64,000 nucleotides of DNA from Flavobacterium psychrophilum (GCA_945860385.1 CAMAQD010000001.1:1-64000), one strand, 5' to 3'; positions 27,914 through 37,444 are shown, counted from the stretch's first letter. Notes: a model not told the origin generated them from the letters alone. Made by a program: numbers and translations.

Positions 27914-28257
27914 AATTATACTTCAATCCTAAATTTTAATTTCTTTAATCAAAAATTATAGAAAATATCTGCTATTTATAAATTGGGCAAAAACTAATTT
28001 TTTAGGCCTAAAAAAATATCCCGCTACTACTGTTTACTTTATTAATAAAACCTGATTTATTTCAGGTTTTTTTGTGTAAAAAAGACAAACGTATAGTGAC
28101 TTCAAATTTTTAAAAATCAGATAAAAACAACTGTTTTTTAAAACACAAATGTGTGAATATTAAAACAATAACTAAAAATTATATAACAATAAAACTGTGT
28201 AATAGTTTCAAATTTGTAGGGACATTTTTCAATTAATAATAACTTAACACAAAAATT
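27914..28257 (+). other. Intergenic region with one terminator
   Basis: 344 bp. It holds the terminator at 28047-28073. The rest is AT-rich with no credible ORF. The promoter of the next small gene is probably within the last 60 bases. Confidence 0.5.
28047..28073 (+). terminator. Terminator of the DUF808 gene
   Basis: AAAACCTGA (28047-28055) and TCAGGTTTT (28062-28070) with a 6-nt loop, then T. Confidence 0.75.
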
Positions 28258-28482
28258 ATGTATTATGATAATTATTACTTCGGTATAAATCTTATTTGGT
28301 GGGGATTAGGGATAATGCTACTTTTTTTTATTTTTTTGATACCATTTGACACTACTAGACAAAAGCAAAAAAGAGAATCTGCCTATAACCTTTTACAAAA
28401 ACAATTTATTATGGGCGAAATCACGGAATCCAAGTATAACGAAAAGAAAAAAAAATTACTAGAAAAATATCATAAATCTTAA
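28258..28482 (+). CDS. Small membrane protein with a SHOCT-like C-terminus
   Basis: 74 aa. One hydrophobic helix at about residues 10-30 (IWWGLGIMLLFFIFLIPF) is followed by YNLLQKQFIMGEITESKYNEKKKKLLEKY, the short helical-hairpin SHOCT pattern (L...G.I.e.Ey...K..LL). SHOCT domains are small oligomerisation modules at protein ends. It lies 12 bp before the next acidic protein. Confidence 0.78.
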   Translation: MYYDNYYFGINLIWWGLGIMLLFFIFLIPFDTTRQKQKRESAYNLLQKQFIMGEITESKYNEKKKKLLEKYHKS

Positions 28483-28494
28483 ATAAACTAAACC

Positions 28495-28836
28495 ATGAAA
28501 AACAATGAAAATTTCCCAAAAGCCTCAAATCAGCAAATAGAAAAAAAAGATGGCTATCCAAAATATCCTGAAAGCGAAGATATTTATAACAAATTTGACA
28601 AAGAATTCGATATCGACCCCGAAGATACCTCTAAAAAGAAGTTAGACGAAAGCATCGATGAAGATTCTGAATGGAAAGAAATGAACTTTGATTTGATACA
28701 TAATGAAGACGATATAGATGTGCCAGGCTCCGAACTTGATGACGAACAAGAAAACATAGGCAGTGAGGACGAAGAAAACAATTATTACAGCATTGGCGGA
28801 GATAACCACAATGATTTAGAGGAAGATAACCAATAA
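28495..28836 (+). CDS. Acidic hypothetical protein
   Basis: 113 aa, dominated by Asp, Glu, Asn and Ser, with no hydrophobic core visible, so probably disordered. It is the second gene after the SHOCT protein. The composition resembles the acidic tails of the proteins at 21178 and 24058. No function can be assigned. Confidence 0.7.
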   Translation: MKNNENFPKASNQQIEKKDGYPKYPESEDIYNKFDKEFDIDPEDTSKKKLDESIDEDSEWKEMNFDLIHNEDDIDVPGSELDDEQENIGSEDEENNYYSIGGDNHNDLEEDNQ

Positions 28837-28885
28837 AAAGGCAAAACATTGGGTAAGTAGATTGATGCAATAAAATGAAAATAAA

Positions 28886-29875
28886 ATGAAAATAGCTGTA
28901 TTTGGAACACAATTTTATGAACGAGAATATTTCAATAAATTCAATAAGGCTAACAAACACGAATTGGTTTTCTTCGAAGAATCATTGAATTCCAAAAATG
29001 CTCATTTAGCCAAAGGATTCATGGCAGTTTGCGTTTTTGTAACTGATATCATTGACAAAGATTGCATCGAAAAATTAGCTAAACTTGGTGTAAAATTAAT
29101 TGATTTGCGAAGCGCCGGATATAATAATGTGGATGTTAAATCGGCTAAGGCCAATGCTATAAAGATTTTAAGAGTGCCATCTTATTCTCCGCAGGCCATT
29201 GCGGAACACGCCATCGCATTGATTCTCACGTTAAATCGTAAAACTCACAAAGCTTACAACCAAGTTCGGGAAAACAATTTTTCCTTACAAAATTTAATGG
29301 GTTTCAATCTTTTTGGCAAAACTATAGGAGTGGTTGGAACAGGAAAAATAGGACGTGCATTTTGTTCTATAATGTTAGGTTTTGGCTGTAAAATTATTGC
29401 GTTTGACCTTAAAGAAAATGAAGCATTAAAACAAAAAGGAATCGTCTATAAAACCTTTGATGAAATACTTGAATCCTCGGATATCATTTCCATTCACTGC
29501 CCATTGACTAAGGAAACGAATCATTTATTTGATACAAAAGCATTCGACAAATTAAAAAAAGGCGCAATGATTATTAACACCAGTCGCGGTGCAATTATCA
29601 ACGCCGAAGAGGCTATTATTGCTTTAAAAAATGGACAGATAGGCTATTTAGGAATGGACGTTTATGAAAAAGAAAGCAATATGTTTTTCAAAGATTGTTC
29701 ACAGACAGTCATTCAGGATGATGTTTTTGAAAGACTATTATCCTTCAATACTGTTTTAATCACGCCACATCAATCCTTTTATACTCAGGATTCTGTTACA
29801 GAAATTACCAAAATAACCTTAAAGAATTTTACTGATTTCGAGAATAATTCAGTTTTAGAAAATGAAGTCAAATAA
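28886..29875 (+). CDS. D-2-hydroxyacid dehydrogenase (D-lactate dehydrogenase-like)
   Basis: 329 aa. The NAD fold motif is GVVGTGKIGRAFCSIM. The catalytic Arg is in INTSRGAIINAEE, the Glu in GMDVYEKESNMF and the His in TPHQSFYT. The GMDVYEKE and FKDCS pattern is that of fermentative D-lactate dehydrogenases (LdhA). It would reduce pyruvate to D-lactate with NADH. It is followed by two hairpins. Confidence 0.9.
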   Translation: MKIAVFGTQFYEREYFNKFNKANKHELVFFEESLNSKNAHLAKGFMAVCVFVTDIIDKDCIEKLAKLGVKLIDLRSAGYNNVDVKSAKANAIKILRVPSYSPQAIAEHAIALILTLNRKTHKAYNQVRENNFSLQNLMGFNLFGKTIGVVGTGKIGRAFCSIMLGFGCKIIAFDLKENEALKQKGIVYKTFDEILESSDIISIHCPLTKETNHLFDTKAFDKLKKGAMIINTSRGAIINAEEAIIALKNGQIGYLGMDVYEKESNMFFKDCSQTVIQDDVFERLLSFNTVLITPHQSFYTQDSVTEITKITLKNFTDFENNSVLENEVK

Positions 29876-29882
29876 CGGTAAT

Positions 29883-29904
29883 AAAGGCATCAGTAAAGCC
29901 TTTT
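29883..29904 (+). terminator. Terminator of the hydroxyacid dehydrogenase gene
   Basis: AAAGGC (29883-29888) and GCCTTT (29898-29903), then T. A second AT-rich hairpin, CCTAAAAC with GTTTTTAGG, follows at 29912-29940. Confidence 0.5.
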
Positions 29905-30093
29905 CCCTGTTCCTAAAACCTCAAACAAATTGTTTTTAGGTTGTTATTTAAGCTCAAATACTTTTTCAAAATTGAGAACTATTCTATTGAAAGTATCCTA
30001 TTAACTTTCGATTTGGGAATACGTTCAGCATAACTTCAGATTTTCATAAAAAAAAATGCAAACCGCATGCCTTCCACTGTTTGTAAAAATCAC

Positions 30094-30101
30094 TATTTTT
30101 G
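30094..30101 (+). promoter_or_regulatory. -7 box of aguB
   Basis: TATTTTTG, 18 bp before ATG 30120. It excludes the earlier in-frame TTG at 30099 as the start. Confidence 0.5.
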
Positions 30102-30119
30102 TGCTCTAAATTTTGCCTT

Positions 30120-31007
30120 ATGCCAAAAAAGAAATACAAAATAGCCGTTATCCAATTGAATCTGAACGATGTTGCCGAAAACAACCTTAAAAAATGTTTG
30201 AGTTGGGTTCGTGATGCAGCCAATCAAGGTGCAGAAGTGATTTCATTACCCGAATTATACAGCAGTCACTATTTTTGTCAAAGTGAAGATGTGGATAATT
30301 TTTCTTTGGCAGAACCATTGTACAGCACATCGTTTATTGCTTTTAGTGCTTTGGCAAAAGAATTAGGAGTCGTAATCATCGTTCCTTTCTTCGAAAAAAG
30401 AATGGCGGGAATTTATCATAACAGCGCATATATTATCGACACCGATGGTTCGGAAGCAGGATTGTATCGCAAAATGCACATTCCAGACGATCCACATTTT
30501 TATGAAAAATTCTATTTTACTCCAGGTGATTTGGGTTTCAAGGCCTTCCCTACTCAAAAAGGAAAAATTGGAACACTGATTTGTTGGGATCAATGGTTTC
30601 CAGAAGCCGCTCGTTTAACTGCTTTGCAAGGTGCTGATGTGCTGTTTTACCCAACAGCAATTGGTTGGCATCCACTCGAAAAAGAACAGTATGGCGAAAA
30701 CCAGCACGGTGCTTGGATGAATGTGATGAAAGGCCACGCTGTTGCCAATGGTGTTTATGTTGCCGCAGCAAATAGAATCGGTTTGGAACAATATATTGAA
30801 GGAACTGCTGGAATCCAGTTTTGGGGTTCCTCGTTTATTGCTGGCCCACAAGGAGAAATTTTGGCGCAAGCCTCACACGATAAAGAAGAAATTTTAATTG
30901 CCGAAGTAGATTTAGATTTACAAGAGAATGTGCGCCAAAACTGGCCTTTTTTCAGAGACCGAAGAATCGATGCTTTTGGCGATATTACAAAAAGAGCAAT
31001 CGACTAA
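30120..31007 (+). CDS. aguB: N-carbamoylputrescine amidohydrolase (nitrilase superfamily)
   Basis: 295 aa from ATG 30120. The nitrilase triad is visible as Glu in LPELYSSHYFC, Lys in YRKMHIPDDPHFYEKFYF and Cys in LICWDQWFPEAAR. The HIPDDP and YFTPGD loops are typical of AguB, which cuts N-carbamoylputrescine to putrescine, CO2 and ammonia. AguA, which makes this substrate, is encoded 1.8 kb downstream, with one unrelated minus-strand gene between. The gene ends at a strong bidirectional terminator. Confidence 0.93.
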   Translation: MPKKKYKIAVIQLNLNDVAENNLKKCLSWVRDAANQGAEVISLPELYSSHYFCQSEDVDNFSLAEPLYSTSFIAFSALAKELGVVIIVPFFEKRMAGIYHNSAYIIDTDGSEAGLYRKMHIPDDPHFYEKFYFTPGDLGFKAFPTQKGKIGTLICWDQWFPEAARLTALQGADVLFYPTAIGWHPLEKEQYGENQHGAWMNVMKGHAVANGVYVAAANRIGLEQYIEGTAGIQFWGSSFIAGPQGEILAQASHDKEEILIAEVDLDLQENVRQNWPFFRDRRIDAFGDITKRAID

Positions 31008-31033
31008 TATTCGTTTTAAAAACGATTATAAAT

Positions 31034-31070
31034 AAAAAATCTACCAAAAACTTATTTTGGTAGATTTTTT
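31034..31070. terminator. Bidirectional terminator between aguB and the lipoprotein gene
   Basis: AAAAAATCTACCAAAA (31034-31049) and TTTTGGTAGATTTTTT (31055-31070), a perfect 16-bp stem with a 5-nt loop. Confidence 0.9.
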
Positions 31071-31086
31071 TTATTCCGATACAAAC

Positions 31087-32595
31087 TTAATTTAAATCAG
31101 GTTGATAAAATTTGACAGAACCATCTCCCTCGCTACTCACTACAACCAAACTTCGTTTAGTTGGGCTTTTTGAAGCTGGTATAAAAAGTAAGCCTTCTGG
31201 AGCATCTCCCGTTTTTATACTTTGCAAATATTGTGGTGCTGATGGATTGGTAATGTCATAAATCATGACAGTATCCGTTCGTTCAAGACCTACAAACAAA
31301 ATGCTTTTGTCTCCCATTTTAGCAACTACAACAGATTCTGGCTCGGAACCTTTGTCATCACTGCGACCATCATCATAAGTGGCAAAATCATTAGATCGTT
31401 TATCCAAATCATTTTTACTGTCAAAAACTAAACTTCCAGAATTACCATCCCAAATTGTAAAGGAACGCGCTCCAAAACTTACTAGTTCATCCAAATCTCC
31501 ATCATTATCCGTGTCTCCCATTGTTGAAACTAGATTCAATCTTCCCATTTTATTGGTTGCTTTTAAAGCTGCTGCATCAGGAAAAATAGTTGGATCTAAA
31601 GTTAATGTTGCTAATCGTTTTACATCAGTATTGGCTGAATATTCTCTAGCATCGCCTTCATTGGCTGTAATGAAATATGTTTTTCCGTTTACGGTATAAT
31701 TTGCAATCGCATCGGGCATAAACATTCCTTTTAGCTTCCAAGGCTTAAAAGCGATTTCAACATCTTTATCGCTAATGTCAATTGCATTGGCAGCATTATT
31801 AAAGTCTTTGAAACCTAAAGGAAAAATTCCAGAAATAGTTTTTGTGGCTAAATCAATCTTGGCTACACCATTGTTTTCTTGTAAAGTTACCCAAGCCGTT
31901 TTGGAATCCGACGAGATGGTAATATATTCCGGTTCGATATCTGCAGCAAAATTAGAAGTTGGATTTTTAACTTTAAAACCACCCGCTTTTAAAGTATTTA
32001 ATTGACTGCTGAAACTACTGAAATCAAGGGTTGAAACAGCGTAATTTGAAACATCAATGATGGATACCGTTCCGTTTGGATCTTTGGAATAATCATCGTT
32101 TGGTTCTCCTTCATTAGCAGTCATAATATACTTTCCATCAGGCGAAAAAGTAATCATATCGGGCAAAGCGCCCACACTAATCTCTTTAATTAAAGCATAA
32201 TTAGTGGTATTAAAAACTACAACTTTCCCATTTGCCTGTTTATCAATTGTCGATTCTAAAGCTACAGCCAGTTTCCCACCAAAAGTAGCTACACTATTTG
32301 AAGCTCCGTTATAAGACGACAAATCAATGCTTGTTAGCTTTTTAGGATTAGTCGGATCGGTTAAATCAATTACATCGATTTGATTGGTTCCGCTATTGTT
32401 TACAGTAAACAATTTTTTTGTGGTTTCATCATAAGCACTTATTTCGGCTGCACCAACAGCTCCAATAGTGATTGAACCAATTTCTTTGAAAGTTGCTGGA
32501 TTTTCGATGACAACAAATTCTGTTGTGTTTGAATCCTTTTCGCAACTTGCTAAAACCATTAACGCCGCTAATACCGTAAAACTATACTTTTTCAT
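31087..32595 (-). CDS. Choice-of-anchor I family surface lipoprotein (beta-propeller, alkaline phosphatase-like)
   Basis: About 502 aa from the ATG at 32595. The signal peptide MKKYSFTVLAALMVLASC ends in a lipobox cysteine followed by EKDS. The body is a beta-propeller with repeated units (TVNNSGTNQIDVIDL, FSPDGKYIMTANEGEPNDDY, SDSKTAWVTLQENNGVAKIDL). TANEGEPNDDY and ITANEGDAREY are hallmarks of the choice-of-anchor I group. The role is unknown, possibly surface phosphatase or esterase. An in-frame TTG 24 bp upstream is less likely as start. It lies between aguB and aguA on the opposite strand. Confidence 0.85.
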   Translation of the reverse strand: MKKYSFTVLAALMVLASCEKDSNTTEFVVIENPATFKEIGSITIGAVGAAEISAYDETTKKLFTVNNSGTNQIDVIDLTDPTNPKKLTSIDLSSYNGASNSVATFGGKLAVALESTIDKQANGKVVVFNTTNYALIKEISVGALPDMITFSPDGKYIMTANEGEPNDDYSKDPNGTVSIIDVSNYAVSTLDFSSFSSQLNTLKAGGFKVKNPTSNFAADIEPEYITISSDSKTAWVTLQENNGVAKIDLATKTISGIFPLGFKDFNNAANAIDISDKDVEIAFKPWKLKGMFMPDAIANYTVNGKTYFITANEGDAREYSANTDVKRLATLTLDPTIFPDAAALKATNKMGRLNLVSTMGDTDNDGDLDELVSFGARSFTIWDGNSGSLVFDSKNDLDKRSNDFATYDDGRSDDKGSEPESVVVAKMGDKSILFVGLERTDTVMIYDITNPSAPQYLQSIKTGDAPEGLLFIPASKSPTKRSLVVVSSEGDGSVKFYQPDLN

Positions 32596-32749
32596 AAATG
32601 TTTGTTTTAATTTTTTCAAATGTAATACAGTAATGATATAGTCATATTAATTTAATATTATATAATCTTTAACAAAGTTTTTTGGACAAAGCAAGTGTTT
32701 TAATCAAAAAATGGATATCGGCTATTCTAAAATAATCCTTCTGAATGTT

Positions 32750-32757
32750 TATATTTG
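32750..32757 (+). promoter_or_regulatory. -7 box of aguA
   Basis: TATATTTG, 24 bp before the ATG. It matches the consensus. Confidence 0.55.
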
Positions 32758-32781
32758 TGCTCTTTATAGCAGAAACAATTT

Positions 32782-33822
32782 ATGAACACACCAGATAGGA
32801 GATTCCCCGCCGAATGGGAAAAACAACAAGGTATTTTATTGTGTTTTCCGCACAATGGAAACGATTGGCCAGGAAAATATGAAGCTATTCAATGGGCATT
32901 TGTCGAATTTATAAAAAAAGTCGCCAGTTTCGAACAAGTTTTTTTAGTGGTTGCGGATGAAAAACTAAAGACAAAAGTTTCGAAAATGCTGGAAACAGCG
33001 ACTGTTCAATGGAGCAATATTTCTTTCATCATTCATAAAACCAACAGAAGCTGGATGCGGGATTCTGGTCCGATTATCGTTCAAAATGGAACCAAAAGAG
33101 AAGCCTTGAATTTCAATTTTAATGGCTGGGCCAAATATAAAAACATCAATTTAGACAAACACGTTCCTGCCAAAGTGGGCAAATTTCTAAAACTGCCAGT
33201 TACCCAGGTTTTATACAAAGGAAAACCCGTTATTGTAGAAGGCGGAGCGATTGATTCCAACGGAAAAGGCACTTTACTAACCTCGGAAGAATGTTTGATG
33301 CATCCCGATATTCAGGTGCGTAATCCCAATTTTACCAAAGCCGATTATGAAGCCGTTTTCAAGGAATATTTAGGAATTACCAATGTGATTTGGCTTGGCG
33401 ACGGAATCGAAGGTGATGACACTCACGGACATATCGACGATTTGTGCCGATTTGTAAATGAAGATACCATCATCACAATTGTAGAATCAAACCCAAAAGA
33501 CAACAATTACAAACCTTTACAAGACAATTTAAAACGTTTGCAAAATGCCAAACTAGAAAACGGAAAATCTCCAAAAATAGTGGAATTGCCAATGCCAAAA
33601 CGCATCGATTTCGATGGTTTGAGATTGCCTGCAAGTTATGCCAATTTTCTGATTTTGAACAACTGCGTATTAGTTCCTACATTTAATGATGCTAATGATA
33701 GAATTGCTTTAAATACAATTGCAGATTGTTTTCCTGATAGAGAAATCATCGGAATTAATGCTATTGATTTGATTTGGGGTTTTGGAACCTTGCATTGTTT
33801 AAGCCAACAAATTCCTGAATAG
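32782..33822 (+). CDS. aguA: Agmatine deiminase
   Basis: 346 aa, peptidylarginine-deiminase fold. Substrate and catalytic parts seen are WMRDSGPIIV, NFNGWAKY, EGGAIDSNGKGTLLTSEE, DDTHGHIDDLCRFV and the nucleophile Cys in GTLHCLSQQIPE at the extreme C-terminus. It turns agmatine into N-carbamoylputrescine and ammonia. With speA (18714) and aguB (30120) it completes a putrescine route within this window. Confidence 0.95.
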   Translation: MNTPDRRFPAEWEKQQGILLCFPHNGNDWPGKYEAIQWAFVEFIKKVASFEQVFLVVADEKLKTKVSKMLETATVQWSNISFIIHKTNRSWMRDSGPIIVQNGTKREALNFNFNGWAKYKNINLDKHVPAKVGKFLKLPVTQVLYKGKPVIVEGGAIDSNGKGTLLTSEECLMHPDIQVRNPNFTKADYEAVFKEYLGITNVIWLGDGIEGDDTHGHIDDLCRFVNEDTIITIVESNPKDNNYKPLQDNLKRLQNAKLENGKSPKIVELPMPKRIDFDGLRLPASYANFLILNNCVLVPTFNDANDRIALNTIADCFPDREIIGINAIDLIWGFGTLHCLSQQIPE

Positions 33823-33882
33823 TTTTAAATTTTCATTTATAAAAAGCAACCTAATATCATTCGATTTGATCAATCAACGGAA

Positions 33883-34626
33883 CTATTTTTTAGTCGGAGC
33901 TATACTCGAATTCATATAAAAAAACAGTCGCAAAGTGTGATTCATGTCATACTGATAACCAGTAGCTTTTTGTTGGTACACATTCATATAACCAAAATCA
34001 AAACTCAATTTAGGATTGATGGATTGCTTGATTCCAACAAAGAATCGGTTTTGGTCAAAAGTATTGTAGACAATATCTTTTCCAAATTGAATCAATAATT
34101 CATCTGAAAGAACAAGAGACGGAGCTGATTTATTCTTAAAAATGGGAATGGTCGTGCTGATTAAATACCGTACCCTATTCGAAAACCTGTTTTTACCGGT
34201 TGCTACATCATTAACAATTATTTCCTGCCAGCGCTGCTCGTTTCGCAACCTTTGAAGAATACTGACATTTCCGGATTTTGTATTCATCTGAACTTGTTGA
34301 TAGATTCTGTTTTCATCCGAAAAAGTACTCCAGGTCGGATTTTTTGGTGCCAACCACATATGAGCATAACCACCAGTAAATGAAAATTTTGAATTTGGAA
34401 TATACGCAATACCACCTCTCAAAAAGAAAAAATTATTATCTTGAAAAAAATCATTGGTTCTAAGATGAATATCGGCAGCCACTCCCCAATGTGGGCTAAA
34501 TTTGGTCACACTATTGAGTGAAACCCATGTTTGAAACTGGTGATTAACTTCTTTTTCTTTAACGGTTTGGGATAAAAGTACTAACGGAAATAGTATAAAT
34601 AGTAACTTAAGTAAATTTGTTCTCAA
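33883..34626 (-). CDS. DUF2490 domain-containing outer-membrane protein
   Basis: 247 aa with a signal peptide (MRTNLLKLLFILFPLVLLSQ). The body has alternating beta strands (FQTWVSLNSVTKFSPHWGVAADIHLRTNDFF; NRVRYLISTTIPIF) and ends with an aromatic-rich strand, as in small outer-membrane barrels. DUF2490 is common in Bacteroidota and has no known function. A complete promoter lies 40 bp upstream. Confidence 0.85.
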   Translation of the reverse strand: MRTNLLKLLFILFPLVLLSQTVKEKEVNHQFQTWVSLNSVTKFSPHWGVAADIHLRTNDFFQDNNFFFLRGGIAYIPNSKFSFTGGYAHMWLAPKNPTWSTFSDENRIYQQVQMNTKSGNVSILQRLRNEQRWQEIIVNDVATGKNRFSNRVRYLISTTIPIFKNKSAPSLVLSDELLIQFGKDIVYNTFDQNRFFVGIKQSINPKLSFDFGYMNVYQQKATGYQYDMNHTLRLFFYMNSSIAPTKK

Positions 34627-34665
34627 AGTATCTAAATTTTAAATTGTGATTCTAATTTTCGAATG

Positions 34666-34697
34666 CAAATTTACTTTATCAATACATCGACTACAAA
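34666..34697 (-). promoter_or_regulatory. Promoter of the DUF2490 gene
   Basis: Minus-strand TTTG (34697-34694), 20 bases, then TAAATTTG (34673-34666). Confidence 0.6.
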
Positions 34698-34762
34698 TTT
34701 TGAGTAGAGTATTAGGGAGGTAAACTATAATTTATTTTTATTCTAGTTAGGTAATATAGTAC

Positions 34763-34811
34763 ACAAAAAAAACGGTCATCAATCCAAATAAATTTAGGAA
34801 GATGACCGTTT
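34763..34811 (-). terminator. Terminator of the outer-membrane protein gene (copy 1 of a repeated hairpin)
   Basis: AAACGGTCATC and GATGACCGTTT form an 11-bp stem, with eight T on the minus strand. The same stem sequence recurs at 37636-37685 after the second sulfatase. Confidence 0.75.
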
Positions 34812-34896
34812 AAGAATAAATAGAATTCAAAATATTAAACAAAACACAAATAGTACTATATAAATATGCTGCATCATAATTAAGATTCATACTTTT

Positions 34897-35715
34897 CTAT
34901 TTGGGAAATAAAAGAGTAAATATCGCACGGAATCCATAGTCGGCAGCTCTATCACCTCCATAAAAAATCTTTGGACCCAACCCGATTTGGCCCTTTTGTT
35001 TTCCCAAAGAAACAATCTTAGACCCAACAATAGCGAACATTCCAGAAGTGCCACTTGCTTCCCAATTTTGTGTGACTTCAGTTACTGCTGTTAAGGCGTA
35101 GCCACCTGCGAAATTTTTGGCCACAAAGGGTTGCATAAAGGTAGAACTAACATCAGAACGGTTGCTATTTCCGGCAATGGACCAGATATGATTTACCAGA
35201 GCACCAACGGTAAATGAACCCACTTGTTTGAGTGCAACGGCAGTGGGACCAACACCAAATTTTTGTGTTCCAAGTAAATTGTCAGTTGCTGTTGGAACAA
35301 GAAAAATGGGGCCGGCTCCCCAGATTATACCTCCCGATGTAGGTTTCTTTGGAGAAAACATCGCGCTAATTGTGGTATCGCCTAAGCCGGTTTCGCTGCT
35401 ACCCGAATAAAAAATATCATTTTGAGAAACCACTGGCAAGATGGTTCGGCTAATCAGGTTCCAATCCGTGCTTATAGAGATTGGGATTACAGGTTGAATA
35501 TTCATAGTCCAGCGACTGCCATCCGCTGCGCCTGCACCAAAATCAAAATTGTTCTGAAAAGGAAGACTAATTAGGCTGGCAATTGGGTTTTGCATTTGTT
35601 TGGCTAATTCATCTGCGCTCGATGCAGGTTTATCCTGAGCATTTACAGTTCCTATTGTGAAGGAAAATGCAAAAACTAAAAATAGGGATAGGAAACTAAA
35701 ATTTAGGTTTTTCAT
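34897..35715 (-). CDS. Outer-membrane beta-barrel protein (transporter-like, often misnamed neuromedin U)
   Basis: 272 aa. A signal peptide (MKNLNFSFLSLFLVFAFSFTIGTVNAQ) precedes a barrel rich in G-x-G and aromatic turns (ETGLGDTTISAMFSP, WGAGPIFLVPTATD, LGTQKFGVGPTAVALKQ) and ends in a phenylalanine-rich strand (FRAIFTLLFPK). It resembles the MetA-pathway phenol-degradation/transporter barrels. It lies directly downstream of a sulfatase on the same strand, so it may help uptake of sulfated or desulfated compounds. That link is inference. Confidence 0.82.
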   Translation of the reverse strand: MKNLNFSFLSLFLVFAFSFTIGTVNAQDKPASSADELAKQMQNPIASLISLPFQNNFDFGAGAADGSRWTMNIQPVIPISISTDWNLISRTILPVVSQNDIFYSGSSETGLGDTTISAMFSPKKPTSGGIIWGAGPIFLVPTATDNLLGTQKFGVGPTAVALKQVGSFTVGALVNHIWSIAGNSNRSDVSSTFMQPFVAKNFAGGYALTAVTEVTQNWEASGTSGMFAIVGSKIVSLGKQKGQIGLGPKIFYGGDRAADYGFRAIFTLLFPK

Positions 35716-35731
35716 ATTTTTGTTTTTTTAT

Positions 35732-35827
35732 TTATTTAAAACGGTAACCAATCTCGATTGCTATCGGGAGATTACCGTTATATTTCTTAGTATTAATGGT
35801 CATCAAACGAATTTCACCACCTTCAAA
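35732..35827 (-). pseudogene. Fossil of a sulfatase C-terminus after the stop of the 538-aa sulfatase
   Basis: Immediately after the TAA at 35830-35828, the same frame continues for 31 codons as FEGGEIRLMTINTKKYNG and on to a TAA at 35734-35732. The FEGGEI-x-x-x-T-x-NT part matches the C-terminal FEGGEISFVTVNTGK of the 800-aa sulfatase at 37707-40109, including 20 identical bases. It is the end of a larger sulfatase gene, left by deletion or recombination. Confidence 0.65.
35738..35780 (-). terminator. Hairpin after sulfatase 1 (related to the repeated hairpin)
   Basis: AAAACGGTAA (35738-35747) pairs with TTACCGTT (35772-35779), and the inner bases pair as CGAT/ATCG. It overlaps the sulfatase fossil and has the same ACGGT stem core as the other two hairpins. 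A moderate T run follows on the minus strand. Confidence 0.55.
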
Positions 35828-37444
35828 TTATTCATGTCCTTTTTTAATGACATCCATAATATTGCTCATGTCAAAAGAATTAGATCCTTGTACAGGTGGG
35901 TAGGTTAATAAAGTTGCAATATGCGCGTTTATTTTTTCGCCCATTGGTGCCAAAAGCCAACTCTTTCTTTGCAATAAGTGTTGACCTCCTTCTCCGTCAT
36001 AAGACTCATTTGGATCCATACGCAAATTGAAAAACAATGGAGCAGTAAGTGGAACAACATTGGCATAATAATCTTCTTTGGTGTTGAAGTGAATTTTCCA
36101 TTGGTCCATACGGATAGCCATTAATTTTGCTTCGTAATAATAAAAAACATCATGCCTTTTGGATTCTTTACTTTTTCCTGTCCAATAGTCTAGGTTGTTC
36201 AATCCGTCGATATATTGTTTTTTCTCTTTCATCATGTCTGCTGCAACGTCTTTGACTCCGGCAATAGCAGCAAAAGTGGTGAACATATCCATGTGGGTCT
36301 GTATTCCATTCAAAGTAGTTCCGGCTGGAATATGTCCTGGCCATCTCACCATGCTGATCACTCTCATCCCTCCTTCGTAAGTACTCATTTTTTCTCCTCT
36401 AAAAGGTGTTGTAGCACCATAAGGCCAACTGGAATGTTCTGGTCCATTATCAGTACTATACCAAACTACGGTGTTTTCGGCTAAACCATTGGCGTCTAAA
36501 AAGTCCAAAACTGCTTTTACATCTGCATCGTGTTGTAACATTCCGCTTCCATGATAATCTTCTTCACTAGTATATTTTTCAGCAGCATAACGCCAGTGGT
36601 CATTAAGCCTTGTGTACAAGTGCATACGACTAGTATTTAGCCATACAAAAAATGGTTTACTATCCTTTTTAGCCTTTAGTATAAAATCATAAGCTCTTGA
36701 TGCTACTTCTAAACTATCAAAAACTTTCATTCTTTCGTTAGTAAGTGGTCCTTCATCAGTTATCTTTTGTTTCCCTACTTTTCCAAATCTAGGGTCAATC
36801 GTGGGATCATCTACATTGGTAGCATAACTGTGCAATACATTTCTGGTTTCAAATTTATTCTTATAAGCAGCTGCACCTCCAGGATAATCATTTGCTCTGG
36901 CTTTAAAGTCCCGTTGTTCGGCTTCTTCTTGCGTATTCAAATGGTAAAGGTTGCCATAAAACTCGTCAAAACCATGATTTGTAGGCAAATGGACGTTTTG
37001 ATCACCCAAATGATTTTTTCCAAAATGTCCTGTTGCATACCCCTGTTTTTTAAGCACTTCGGCTAATGACGGAGATGCAGGCTGTAATCCTAATTTATCC
37101 CCTGGCATACCAACCGTTGTCATACCACTTCGAATGGGATATTGACCTGTAATAAAAGAAGCACGACCCGCTGTGCAACTAGGTTGCGCATAATGATCTA
37201 CAAATTTCACGCCTTCATTACCTATACGGTCTATTCCGGGTGTGGTGTACCCCATAATACCTAAACCATAGGCGCTTACATTATCCCAACCAATATCATC
37301 ACCCCATATCACCAGAATATTGGGTTTGTCTGTGTTCAGTTTTGGACTTGAAATAACCTGTATCTGTGCGGCTGTTTTAGTCTGCGCAAAACACATAAAT
37401 GTGGCTACTAAAAATAGAGCTGCGAATTTGTTTTTGTTTTTCAT
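35828..37444 (-). CDS. Secreted arylsulfatase, 538 aa (S1 family)
   Basis: A signal peptide ([21 protein letters not shown]) is followed by [12 protein letters not shown] (metal aspartates) and the sulfatase signature [12 protein letters not shown], in which Cys should be converted to formylglycine. Here the usual Pro is Ala (C-x-A-x-R), which known sulfatases also allow. HFGKNHLGD and the later YSTDNGPEH site complete the active centre. It cleaves sulfate esters in the periplasm or outside the cell. It needs a maturase (FGE or anSME), which is not encoded here. The 3' end shows signs of recombination. Confidence 0.92.
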   Translation of the reverse strand: MKNKNKFAALFLVATFMCFAQTKTAAQIQVISSPKLNTDKPNILVIWGDDIGWDNVSAYGLGIMGYTTPGIDRIGNEGVKFVDHYAQPSCTAGRASFITGQYPIRSGMTTVGMPGDKLGLQPASPSLAEVLKKQGYATGHFGKNHLGDQNVHLPTNHGFDEFYGNLYHLNTQEEAEQRDFKARANDYPGGAAAYKNKFETRNVLHSYATNVDDPTIDPRFGKVGKQKITDEGPLTNERMKVFDSLEVASRAYDFILKAKKDSKPFFVWLNTSRMHLYTRLNDHWRYAAEKYTSEEDYHGSGMLQHDADVKAVLDFLDANGLAENTVVWYSTDNGPEHSSWPYGATTPFRGEKMSTYEGGMRVISMVRWPGHIPAGTTLNGIQTHMDMFTTFAAIAGVKDVAADMMKEKKQYIDGLNNLDYWTGKSKESKRHDVFYYYEAKLMAIRMDQWKIHFNTKEDYYANVVPLTAPLFFNLRMDPNESYDGEGGQHLLQRKSWLLAPMGEKINAHIATLLTYPPVQGSNSFDMSNIMDVIKKGHE

